64,000 bases of DNA, taken from contig NZ_WACG01000005.1 of the NCBI RefSeq assembly GCF_009193255.1, positions 248,001 through 312,000 of the forward strand. Direction: 5' to 3'. This DNA is from Arthrobacter koreensis (lineage in GTDB: Bacteria; Actinomycetota; Actinomycetes; Actinomycetales; Micrococcaceae). This document shows positions 26,920 through 34,739 of this stretch, one piece after another (the stretch's first letter is position 1; each line of letters opens with the position of its first letter). Under the pieces are notes generated by a model. The model made no database searches and had not been told where the DNA came from. It was given only the letters and a program-made list of their open reading frames with translations. A program made the position numbers and the translations under genes.

Positions 26920-26964
26920 AAAACGCACCGGTGGCTCCCCCCATGGGAGCCACCGGTGCGTTTT
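26920..26964. terminator. bidirectional terminator
   Basis: A perfect 20-bp stem (arms 26920-26939 and 26945-26964) with a five-base loop has an A-run on the left and T-run on the right, so it can stop transcripts from both the hydrolase (+) and the DUF3817 gene (-). Confidence 0.92.
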
Positions 26965-26976
26965 CTTTTACCGCTC

Positions 26977-27432
26977 TTAGCCCTTCGGGATGGGCGGGCC
27001 CAGGTAAAGAAGGATCGAAAAGACGACGGCGACTCCGGCGACGGCAACAAGGGCAGCTGCCGCGGGACGGCGCAGCACCAGGGCCTGGACCTTGTCCACG
27101 AAGTTCTTCGGCTCCTCGCCGCCCGGGCCCAGGCGCCAGCCGCCGTCGAGCAGTCCACGCTTGTCCAGTGACTTCTCGAACGGAATGGTGGCCCAGGGAA
27201 CGACCGCGAGCGCAACACCCAGCACACCGGTGGCTGCGGACCACTTCTGGTTGACCCATACGAATACGGTCACTGCGGCGTAGGAGAGGAAGACGAAGCC
27301 GTGCAGTCCGCCGGCAACGGGAGTGAACACTTCGTTGCCGAAGGCGTACTTGGCCACCAGGGCCGCGATCAGGAGAGTCCACGTCACGGCTTCGGCGAAC
27401 GCCAGGGTGGTGAACAGTTTGCGTGGAGTCAT
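26977..27432 (-). CDS. DUF3817 domain-containing membrane protein
   Basis: A 151-residue integral membrane protein with about four helices (WTLLIAALVAKYAF, GFVFLSYAAVTVFVWV, TGVLGVALAVVPWATIPF and AALVAVAGVAVVFSILLYL). The mix of FTxLAFAEAxTW at the start and HGFxFLxYA fits DUF3817, common in Gram-positive bacteria and of unknown function. It is a single gene bounded by the bidirectional terminator. The start at 27432 is the only sensible one. Confidence 0.8.
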   Translation of the reverse strand: MTPRKLFTTLAFAEAVTWTLLIAALVAKYAFGNEVFTPVAGGLHGFVFLSYAAVTVFVWVNQKWSAATGVLGVALAVVPWATIPFEKSLDKRGLLDGGWRLGPGGEEPKNFVDKVQALVLRRPAAAALVAVAGVAVVFSILLYLGPPIPKG

Positions 27433-27525
27433 GGAACAGGGCCGCCTTCCGAAGGGGGTTTGCCAACATTATGTCAGCGTGCCCGCGGACGGCCCTAATC
27501 GGGGAAGCGGGGTTGCCTGCGGAGC

Positions 27526-28446
27526 CTACCGATGAGCCGACGCCGGGTAAGTCAGCGGTTCGATAATCCATTCCAGGTCCGCCCAGCGGTCCATGCGCTG
27601 CACAATTTCAAAGCTCGACTGGCACATGTCCACCACCGCCTGTTCCGGATCCGGATAGGAGAAGGCATCCTCCAGGGTGAGGATGAACTCGCTCATCTGC
27701 GGCCGGAACTCCGCGCGGTCCGGCTTCAGCATTGATGCGTAGCTTTCGATGCCGGAGAAGAACGGATATGGCATGCCGAAGAACGCAGGCTGGGACATCT
27801 TCACGTCCCCGGGCCAGAAGCCGTACTCCACGAACTTTTCATCGAAGCAGTTCACGCCCACCACATCGGTGCCGCTGTAGGGTGCGGCCTGTCCGGCGAA
27901 CACCGAACCGGAGAGGTCCATGGTGCCGAACCAGAACTCCGGCATATCCACCTTGCCGCGGAACGGCGAGAGGAACCGGGACAGGCAGCGGTAGGCGAAG
28001 TGCAGGTTCTCCAAGTAGGCCTCAACCGCATGCCGGTCCCAGGAGTGGTGCTTGGTGTCCTCATCGAACGGCGTCTGGTCGTAGAACTCCTGCGGCGTGG
28101 TGTTGATCTCCGTTGGCGCCCCAATGTAGTCCAGTGCGGCCATGAGCTGCGAGTGGAACTCGGCCACGCTCAATCCGTCCCCGAGCGGGATCCGTGACTT
28201 GCCGCCGTCGGTATTCTGCACATCCACGTGGTGCCGGCGCAGGTTGAAGTAGATCTCGAAGCTGAACGCGCCGGCCGGAATGATTCCGGTGCCGATTCCG
28301 TCGATGCTCAGCGGCAGCCGGACATGGGCCCACCCCGGCCGCTTGTTGCTGCGTTCAACCTTCACCTTGCCGGCCATCTGCAGGAAGAGGTGCAGGGTGT
28401 CTGCCGTGTCCTGCCAGTCGGTGTAATCCAGGATCCGTTTTTCCAT
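27526..28446 (-). CDS. DUF5996 family protein
   Basis: A 306-residue soluble protein matching DUF5996: WQDTADTLHLFLQMAGKVK at the start, then YFNLRRHHVDVQ and FYDQTPFDEDTKHHSWD. The family has no established function. No signal peptide or membrane segment is visible. Start ATG 28446 has GAGG nearby; codons upstream to 28536 lack the family pattern. It is divergent from the MFS exporter, with a long inverted repeat between them. Confidence 0.78.
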   Translation of the reverse strand: MEKRILDYTDWQDTADTLHLFLQMAGKVKVERSNKRPGWAHVRLPLSIDGIGTGIIPAGAFSFEIYFNLRRHHVDVQNTDGGKSRIPLGDGLSVAEFHSQLMAALDYIGAPTEINTTPQEFYDQTPFDEDTKHHSWDRHAVEAYLENLHFAYRCLSRFLSPFRGKVDMPEFWFGTMDLSGSVFAGQAAPYSGTDVVGVNCFDEKFVEYGFWPGDVKMSQPAFFGMPYPFFSGIESYASMLKPDRAEFRPQMSEFILTLEDAFSYPDPEQAVVDMCQSSFEIVQRMDRWADLEWIIEPLTYPASAHR

Positions 28447-28552
28447 GCGTATCGCCTCAGCTCGGGTGGCAGCCAACGGGGGACTCAACAGGGCGGAATG
28501 TTCCTCCAGTGTGAAACTCCGCCCTTCCCCGGTCAACGCTTCCCGCCCCCTC

Positions 28553-28618
28553 CCCGCCGAAAGGGCAGTTACGGCTCCTTTGAGCGTTGAAACGAGCCGT
28601 AACTGGCCTTTCGGCGGG
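28553..28618. repeat. long inverted repeat in a divergent promoter region
   Basis: Arms of 25 bases (28553-28577 and 28594-28618) match at 24 of 25 positions around a 16-base loop. It lies between the divergent DUF5996 and MFS genes and ends two bases before a -10-like TATACT (28621-28626), so it covers the -35 region of the MFS promoter. It could be an operator or an interspersed palindromic element. Confidence 0.8.
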
Positions 28619-28673
28619 ACTATACTGGCCGAGGCCCACCGTCTTCATAATCCTGCTTAGGAGCACTTCCCCG

Positions 28674-29957
28674 GTGTCCAAAACCTCCCCCGCACGCACC
28701 TCCTCCCGCTCCCGCAGCCTGAAGTACATCCTGATGCTCGGTGCCCTCGCCGCGCTGCCCGCCGTGACCACCGACATGTACCTTCCGGCGCTGCCTGAGG
28801 TCGCCTCGGACCTGGCGACGACGACGACGGCGGCACAGTTCACGCTCTCCGGCACCCTGCTGGGAACCGCCGTTGGCCAGCTGGTCATCGGCCCGCTGTC
28901 CGACCGCTTCGGCCGGCGGCTGCCGCTGCTGATCGGCATCTCGATGCACGTGGTGACCTCCCTGCTCTGTGCGATCGCGCCGAACATTGGCCTGCTGATC
29001 GGCCTGCGCATTATGCAGGGCTTCTTCAACGCTGCTGCCTCCGTGGTGGCCATCGCGGTGATCCGGGACCGGTTCACCGGATCCGATGCCGCGCGCCTGC
29101 TGTCCCGGCTGATGCTGATGATCGGCCTCGCGCCACTGCTGGCCCCCACGCTGGGCCAGGCTGTTGCCGGCATCTGGGCCTGGCGGGCTGTGTTCTACGC
29201 GCTGGCGCTGATCGGGGTGATCCTGGTGGTCATCGTCTGGCGCTGGATGCCCGAAACGCTTCCCCGCGAACGCCGCCTGGCCAAGGCGAAGAAGGGCACC
29301 CCGAAGTCCGGCAAGCCCGGCGGCTACCGGATCCTGCTGCGCGACCGCCGCTTCCTGGCGTTCGCCGTCATTCCCGGCCTGTCCATGGGCATCATCATGA
29401 GCTACGTGGTCGGTTCACCGTTCGTGATGCAGGAAGAGTACGGCCTCTCCCCCGCCACCTTCGCACTGGTCTTCGCCATCAACGGTGTCGCCATGGTGGT
29501 CTCCTCGCAGGTCAATGCGTCCCTGCTGAACCGGTTCCCGTCAGCCGGGATCCTGCGCATCGCAGCACCGGTGCTGCTCCTGCTGGCGCTGATCCTGCCG
29601 GTCATCATCGCCACCGGGTTCGGCGGTGTGGTGGGCCTGGTTGCCGGACTTTGGGTGACGCTGGGCATGCTCGGCTTCATCTTCTCCAACGCCACATCCC
29701 TGGCACTGGACGGCTACGGCCACATGGCCGGAACAGCCGCCGCCCTGCTGGGCTGTCTCCAGGTTGGACTTGCCGGCCTCATCAGCCCGCTGGTTGGAGT
29801 CTTCGGCGGATCGGCACTGTCGATGGCCGGGGTGATCATCGGCTGCGCGCTCATGATCAATCTCGTACTGGCGACGACGCCGGCCTACCGCCGCGGCGGG
29901 CGACGGCTGGGTGCCGCTCCGCAGCCAGACGGCATCGGCACGCCCGACCAGGCCTAG
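28674..29957 (+). CDS. MFS multidrug efflux transporter, Bcr/CflA type
   Basis: A 427-residue, twelve-helix proton antiporter. Diagnostic segments are TTDMYLPALPEVASDL in helix 1, GPLSDRFGRRLPLLIG in the first loop and MLMIGLAPLLAPTLG in helix 5, characteristic of Bcr/CflA drug exporters. GTG 28674 with TTAGGAG at 28657-28663 is preferred over an ATG near 28587 that overlaps the inverted repeat and promoter. No regulator gene is adjacent. Confidence 0.87.
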   Translation: MSKTSPARTSSRSRSLKYILMLGALAALPAVTTDMYLPALPEVASDLATTTTAAQFTLSGTLLGTAVGQLVIGPLSDRFGRRLPLLIGISMHVVTSLLCAIAPNIGLLIGLRIMQGFFNAAASVVAIAVIRDRFTGSDAARLLSRLMLMIGLAPLLAPTLGQAVAGIWAWRAVFYALALIGVILVVIVWRWMPETLPRERRLAKAKKGTPKSGKPGGYRILLRDRRFLAFAVIPGLSMGIIMSYVVGSPFVMQEEYGLSPATFALVFAINGVAMVVSSQVNASLLNRFPSAGILRIAAPVLLLLALILPVIIATGFGGVVGLVAGLWVTLGMLGFIFSNATSLALDGYGHMAGTAAALLGCLQVGLAGLISPLVGVFGGSALSMAGVIIGCALMINLVLATTPAYRRGGRRLGAAPQPDGIGTPDQA

Positions 29958-30447
29958 CCAGTCGGGCGTGCCGGCGGGGGCCGGTGGCGGGGGCGCCGTG
30001 CCTGCCGGGGCTGCACCCGACGGCGAAACGTCGTGGGCATCCTCTGATGCGATAACGCTGCTTAGCGGTAGGAGTTCGCATCCTGTGCTGCACTAACGTT
30101 CCTACGAGCCGTTGTGAACGACGGTATTGCGACACAGGACGCACGGCACCGCACCAAAGCACCAACCCTGTTCATCCTGTGCTGCAGAAACGCCCCTCTC
30201 AACCTTTCAGACCAGCGTTATTGCGACACAGGATCCACGCCCCTGGCTCAAAGCGACTGCAATGCGACTCAGGACGCGGACCCCGGACAGAGCCCCACCA
30301 CGGAGCCCGGCCCCGAAGAGAGCACCGGAAAACCCCGCGCCGGAGCTACCGCCGCTCCACCTTCGCGGGGACGCAGGCCCCTCCCCCTCAGCGAGGCCCT
30401 GCCCCGTGCCAGCACCCGCGTCCGCCTGCAACACTCCTGGCCAGAGG
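29958..30447. repeat. 490-base convergent intergenic region with 94-bp repeated hairpin
   Basis: No credible gene. Two direct copies of a unit begin at 30079 and 30173 (period 94 bases). Each starts CATCCTGTGCTGCA and has TATTGCGACACAGGA 46 bases later (30125 and 30219); these segments are imperfect inverted complements, so each unit can fold. A third, partial AATGCGACTCAGGA follows at 30260. Confidence 0.65.
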
Positions 30448-31476
30448 CTAGTTGACCCCCTCCGGCGGAGCAGCAGTGCTCTGCCGGACCACCAGGGACG
30501 TGGACAGGTCCAGCCGCGTGTTCTTGGGCTGCTCCCCGTCCCGCAGCATCAGCACCATGCGGGTGGCCTCCTCGGCCATCTCGATCAGCGGCTGGTGCAC
30601 TGTGGTGAGGGCGGGCGAGGACCAGCGGGCCACCTGCAGATCGTCATAGCCCACCACGGACAGCTGCTCCGGAACCGAAATTCCCAGTTGCCGGGCGGCG
30701 TCGAGCACTCCCAGGGCCTGCAGGTCGCTGCCGGCGAAGATGGCGGTGGGCCGTTCAGGTTGGGCCAGCAGGTCCAGCGCGTGGTCGCGTCCGCCGTCGA
30801 CGTGGAAGTTCCCGTACCGCACCAGTCCCGGATCGAAGTCCAGTCCAGCTGTATTGAGCGCTGACCGGTAACCGTCAATCCGGGCCAGGGAACACATCAG
30901 GTCCTCCGGCCCGGTGATCGCCGCGATCCGCCGGTGCCCCAGGTCGATGAGGTGGCGGGTCGCCATCATTCCGCCGGCCCAATTCGCCGATCCCACCGAG
31001 GGAACATCCGGCGCCGGGTCCCCCGCCGGGTCAATAATCACGAACGGTATGCCGCGGGATTCGAGCAGCCGGCGGGACTCCTGCGCCAGGTCGGCAAAGA
31101 CCAGCACGACGCCGGCCGGCCGCCTGGCGATCACACCCTCCACCCATTCAGGCCCGGGTGAATGCCGGGTGCCGCTCTCGGTGAGCACCACGCTCAGCCC
31201 GTGTTCCCTGGCCACGTTCTCCACGCCGCGGATAATTTCCAGTGCCCACGCACTTTCCAGCTCATGGAACACCAGTTCCAGCAGCCCGGATTTGGTGCCG
31301 CGGCTCGCTCGCCGCTGGTAGCCGTGCCCGTCCAGGAGGGCTTCAACTTTCGTCCGGGTTTTTCGCGAAACATCAGACCGCCCGTTGAGAACTTTCGAAA
31401 TCGTGGACAGCGAGACCTCCGCTTCAGCGGCAAGCTCAGCCAGGGTAACGCGCCCAGCCGCAGGCGTTTCTGCCAT
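30448..31476 (-). CDS. LacI-family repressor of xylo-oligosaccharide operon (BxlR-like)
   Basis: A 342-residue repressor with an N-terminal LacI HTH (VTLAELAAEAEVSLSTISKVLNG, about 9-31) and a periplasmic-binding-like sugar domain (VSVVGYDDL-type signature reads LSVVGYDDLQVARW). ATG 31476 with GGAGGAG is chosen; upstream codons are not family-like. It is divergent from a binding-protein gene in the same order as Streptomyces bxlR-bxlEFGA, so it should repress that operon and be released by xylose or xylobiose. Candidate operators lie in the intergenic region. Confidence 0.9.
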   Translation of the reverse strand: MAETPAAGRVTLAELAAEAEVSLSTISKVLNGRSDVSRKTRTKVEALLDGHGYQRRASRGTKSGLLELVFHELESAWALEIIRGVENVAREHGLSVVLTESGTRHSPGPEWVEGVIARRPAGVVLVFADLAQESRRLLESRGIPFVIIDPAGDPAPDVPSVGSANWAGGMMATRHLIDLGHRRIAAITGPEDLMCSLARIDGYRSALNTAGLDFDPGLVRYGNFHVDGGRDHALDLLAQPERPTAIFAGSDLQALGVLDAARQLGISVPEQLSVVGYDDLQVARWSSPALTTVHQPLIEMAEEATRMVLMLRDGEQPKNTRLDLSTSLVVRQSTAAPPEGVN

Positions 31477-31492
31477 GTGTTTCTCCTCCGTG

Positions 31493-31599
31493 CGAAAGTT
31501 CCCGGCGCGAAGACGCAGCCAAAAAGTGTTGCGCATCACATTCCTGCATTTTAAGCTAGCCGCATTCCAGAACTTTCGGCAAGTGTTTCGAAACTTTCG
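31493..31599. promoter_or_regulatory. LacI operators of CGAAA-N-TTTCG type and promoter
   Basis: A perfect CGAAACTTTCG palindrome lies at 31589-31599, with poorer copies at 31493-31503 (CGAAAGTTCCC) and 31568-31578. The CGAAA-N-TTTCG element is known from actinomycete xylanase promoters. A candidate plus-strand promoter is TTGCGC (31529-31534) and TAAGCT (31552-31557), 17 bases apart, which places the perfect site just after the transcription start. Confidence 0.65.
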
Positions 31600-31640
31600 G
31601 AGCCCGCTTCCCGGAAGAACTTCCAGTGAGGAGCAGTTCA

Positions 31641-32951
31641 ATGAGGAACAACCGCAGCTGGCTGAAACCAGCTACCGCAGCCGCGGGTGCGCTGGCACTC
31701 GGCATGTCTATGGCCGCCTGTTCGAACAGCGGGGAATCCGCTGCCAGCAACCGGCCGGAAAATGAGGTCCACGTCCTGGTCTACGGCGACGCCGCCAACG
31801 ACGTCGAGCGGGCCATGGTGGACAAGTTCAACGAAACTTCGGACGTGAAGGTCGTCCTGGACACCATCCCCGGGGCCGACTACCAGCAGAAACTGCAAAC
31901 CGTCATCGACACGGACTCTGCCCCGGACATCTTCTTCAACTGGGGCGGCGGATCCATCACGGACTATGTGGACGCCGGCCTGCTGATGCCGCTGGATGAC
32001 TTCATCGAGGAGGACCCCCGGCTCAAGGATGCCTTCCTCCCCTCGGTCTTTGACACCGCCGTCGTGGACGGGCAGGCGTACGGCATTCCCATGCGCGGAA
32101 CCCAGCCGGTCATGCTCTTCAGCAACGAAGAGGTCCTGGCCAGTGCCGGCGTCGACGGCGCTCCGGAAACGTGGGACGAGCTGCTGGACGCAGTGGAGAA
32201 GCTCAAGGCCGCCGGCGTCACCCCCATTGCGCTCGGCGGTGCCGACGAGTGGCCCACCCTCATGTGGGTGGAGTATGTGTATGACCGCGTCGCCGGACCC
32301 GAACTCTTTGAAAGCGCCCTCGCCGGGGACACCGAAGTCTGGGACTCCGAGGAAAGCCGGGAAGCCCTGGGCATGCTGCGCGAACTGGTTGACTCCGGCG
32401 CCTTCGGCACCAACTTCCAGTCCGTGAAGTTCACCGACGGCGGCTCCGCATCGCTGCTCTCCAGCGGCCAGGCAGGCTTTGAGCTGATGGGCTCCTGGGC
32501 CTACTCAACGCACCAGGACGCGGCTCCCGAATTCGTGGAGTCCGGCGCCCTGGGCTACAGCGAGTTCCCCACGATCGACGGCGGCAAGGGAGACCCTGCC
32601 AACCTGGTCGGCAACACCAACAACTTCTACTCAGTCCTGGCGAACACCCGGTATCCGGACACCGTCCGCGACTTCCTCAAGCTGATGTACTCGGATGACT
32701 TCGTCCAGGAGCAGGTGGCCATCGGCAACCTGCCCACCACCACCAACACCGAGCAGTTCCTGGACGCGTCCGCGGATCCGGACTACGCCCGCTTCCAGTA
32801 CGGGCTGGTGGAACAGGCACCGGCCTTCCAGCTTTCCTGGGACCAGGCCTACCCGCCCTCGGCGACCCCTGCCATCCACGGCGCCATGTCCGATTTCTTC
32901 AGCGGACGGATCGACGAGGACGGTTTCATCGCCGCCATGCAGGGCCTCTAG
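31641..32951 (+). CDS. ABC transporter sugar-binding lipoprotein (BxlE-like)
   Basis: A 436-residue lipoprotein capturing oligosaccharides outside the membrane. Lys/Arg-rich start, hydrophobic stretch and lipobox SMAAC near residue 28, followed by an extracellular solute-binding family 1 fold (PDIFFNWGGGSITDYVDAG near 98; AYGIPMRGTQPVMLF near 150). GTGAGGAG ends seven bases before ATG 31641. Gene order LacI / binding protein / permease / permease / GH3 points to xylobiose or related xylo-oligosaccharides as cargo. Confidence 0.9.
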   Translation: MRNNRSWLKPATAAAGALALGMSMAACSNSGESAASNRPENEVHVLVYGDAANDVERAMVDKFNETSDVKVVLDTIPGADYQQKLQTVIDTDSAPDIFFNWGGGSITDYVDAGLLMPLDDFIEEDPRLKDAFLPSVFDTAVVDGQAYGIPMRGTQPVMLFSNEEVLASAGVDGAPETWDELLDAVEKLKAAGVTPIALGGADEWPTLMWVEYVYDRVAGPELFESALAGDTEVWDSEESREALGMLRELVDSGAFGTNFQSVKFTDGGSASLLSSGQAGFELMGSWAYSTHQDAAPEFVESGALGYSEFPTIDGGKGDPANLVGNTNNFYSVLANTRYPDTVRDFLKLMYSDDFVQEQVAIGNLPTTTNTEQFLDASADPDYARFQYGLVEQAPAFQLSWDQAYPPSATPAIHGAMSDFFSGRIDEDGFIAAMQGL

Positions 32952-32963
32952 GAACTCCATCTG

Positions 32964-33917
32964 ATGACTGCACTGCTTCCTCCCAAGCCGCCGGCGCTGC
33001 CGGACGGATCCGAACGGGTCCGTCCGGCAGCCGCCGGCCGCTCGGCCCGCTCAACCCGTCCCGGGCTGGCCTGGACCCTGCCGGCCACCGTGTTCTTCCT
33101 GCTCTTCGCCGTGATCCCGCTGATCGCCGTCGTCGTCCTGTCCTTCATGAGCTGGCGCGGCATCGGCGAGCCCAAGTTCGTCGGCATGGAGAACTGGCAG
33201 GAACTCGCCGGGGACCCGGTGATGCTCAAGAGCCTCTGGCTGTCCCTGCTCTTCATCGTCCTCGGTGTTGCCACGCAGACGCCGGTGAGCATGCTGCTGG
33301 GCGTGTGGGCTGCCGGACCGCAGCGCAACCGCGCTGTCCTCAGCGCCATCTACTTCGTGCCGCTGCTGCTCTCCTCGGCCGCCATCTCGGTGCTGTGGCG
33401 GGCGCTGCTGGATCCCAACTTCGGCGTGCCCTCCCAGTTCCGCTGGCTGTTCGGGGACGGAAACCTGTTCGGGCACCAGGCAACGGCAATCGGCGTCATC
33501 ATCTTTGTGAGCATGTGGCAGTTCACGCCGTTCCATACGCTGATCTACCAGGGCGCGGCACGGGCCATTCCGCAGGTGCTCTACCAGGCCGCGGAGATCG
33601 ACGGCGCCGGACGGGCACGGACCTTCTTCAGCATCACGCTCCCCCAGCTTCGCAACTCCATCATCACGTCCGTGATCCTAATGGTGGTGGGCGGACTGAC
33701 CACCTTCGAGACGGTGCTGATCCTCACCAACGGCGGGCCGGGAACGGACACCACCATCACGGCCTTCTACATGTTCGAACAGGCCTTCCGCCGCTTCGAC
33801 TTCGGCATCGGAGCCGCCGTGGCCCTGGTACTCGTGATCGTAGCCACCACCATCTCGCTGATCATGGTCAAGGTCTCCGGCTACGACAAGATGCGCAGCA
33901 CGCTGGAAGGGGTCTAG
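32964..33917 (+). CDS. ABC sugar permease, MalF-like (BxlF-like)
   Basis: A 317-residue inner-membrane permease with six main helices after a ~35-residue Pro/Arg-rich cytoplasmic tail. The EAA loop reads YQAAEIDGAGRARTFFSITLP (near 210) and contacts the ATPase. No ATPase gene is in the operon, as usual for actinomycete CUT1 importers that share an MsiK-type ATPase encoded elsewhere. It starts 12 bases after the binding-protein stop and directly abuts the next permease. Confidence 0.92.
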   Translation: MTALLPPKPPALPDGSERVRPAAAGRSARSTRPGLAWTLPATVFFLLFAVIPLIAVVVLSFMSWRGIGEPKFVGMENWQELAGDPVMLKSLWLSLLFIVLGVATQTPVSMLLGVWAAGPQRNRAVLSAIYFVPLLLSSAAISVLWRALLDPNFGVPSQFRWLFGDGNLFGHQATAIGVIIFVSMWQFTPFHTLIYQGAARAIPQVLYQAAEIDGAGRARTFFSITLPQLRNSIITSVILMVVGGLTTFETVLILTNGGPGTDTTITAFYMFEQAFRRFDFGIGAAVALVLVIVATTISLIMVKVSGYDKMRSTLEGV

Positions 33918-34736
33918 ATGCGCACGCGCCCCAATTACATTGCCGGAGCCGCCGCCGTCGTCTGGCTCCTGATCGTTGCCCTGCCGCTGTACGTGATGAT
34001 TGCGGCCAGCGTCCAGACCCGCAGCGACTTCAGCGCCGGCGGACCGCTCTCCTTTCCCACCAGCTTCACGCTGGAGAACTACGCCGGTGTGTTCCAGAGC
34101 GGGTTCGGGCTGTACTTCCTGAACACCCTGATTGTCACCGGCGGAGTGGTGGGAATCGTGCTGCTGGTGGTGCCGCCCCTGGCCTACGCCATTGTGCGCA
34201 ACCAGTCCCGCACCACCACGCTCATCTTCCGGTTCTTCCTGCTGGGCCTGGCCATTCCGGTGCAGGCGGTGATCGTTCCAATGTTCTACCTGATCAACAC
34301 GGTGGGACTCTATGACACCCTGCTGGGCATCATCCTGCCCACCGCGGCGTTCGCCCTGCCGATCTGCACGCTGATCCTTTCCGGAACCATGCGGGACATC
34401 ACCCCGGAGCTCTACGAGGCGATGGCCGTGGACGGCGCCGGAACCTGGCGGACCTTCCTCCGGCTGGTGCTGCCGCTGTCCAAGCCGGGGATCTCCACGA
34501 TCGCCGTGTTCGCCGCCCTGCAGGGGTGGAACGGTTTCCTGCTTCCGCTGATCCTGACCCAGTCGGAGTCCACCCGGGTCATCACGCTTGGCCTCTTCAA
34601 CTTCCAGACCCAGTACGGCATCAACGTCCCCGGCATCCTCGCCGCGGTGATGCTTTCGATGATTCCCGTGCTGCTGGTTTACCTCTTTGCGCGCCGCGCA
34701 CTAGTCCAGGGCCTCATGGGCGCTGGCGGAAAGTGA
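33918..34736 (+). CDS. ABC sugar permease, MalG-like (BxlG-like)
   Basis: A 272-residue inner-membrane permease, partner of the preceding one. Six helices are visible and the EAA loop reads YEAMAVDGAGTWRTFLRLVLP (about 160-180). It begins on the base after the upstream stop, so the two are translated together. The family role is import of di- or oligosaccharides with the lipoprotein encoded upstream. Confidence 0.92.
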   Translation: MRTRPNYIAGAAAVVWLLIVALPLYVMIAASVQTRSDFSAGGPLSFPTSFTLENYAGVFQSGFGLYFLNTLIVTGGVVGIVLLVVPPLAYAIVRNQSRTTTLIFRFFLLGLAIPVQAVIVPMFYLINTVGLYDTLLGIILPTAAFALPICTLILSGTMRDITPELYEAMAVDGAGTWRTFLRLVLPLSKPGISTIAVFAALQGWNGFLLPLILTQSESTRVITLGLFNFQTQYGINVPGILAAVMLSMIPVLLVYLFARRALVQGLMGAGGK

Positions 34737-34739
34737 CCC

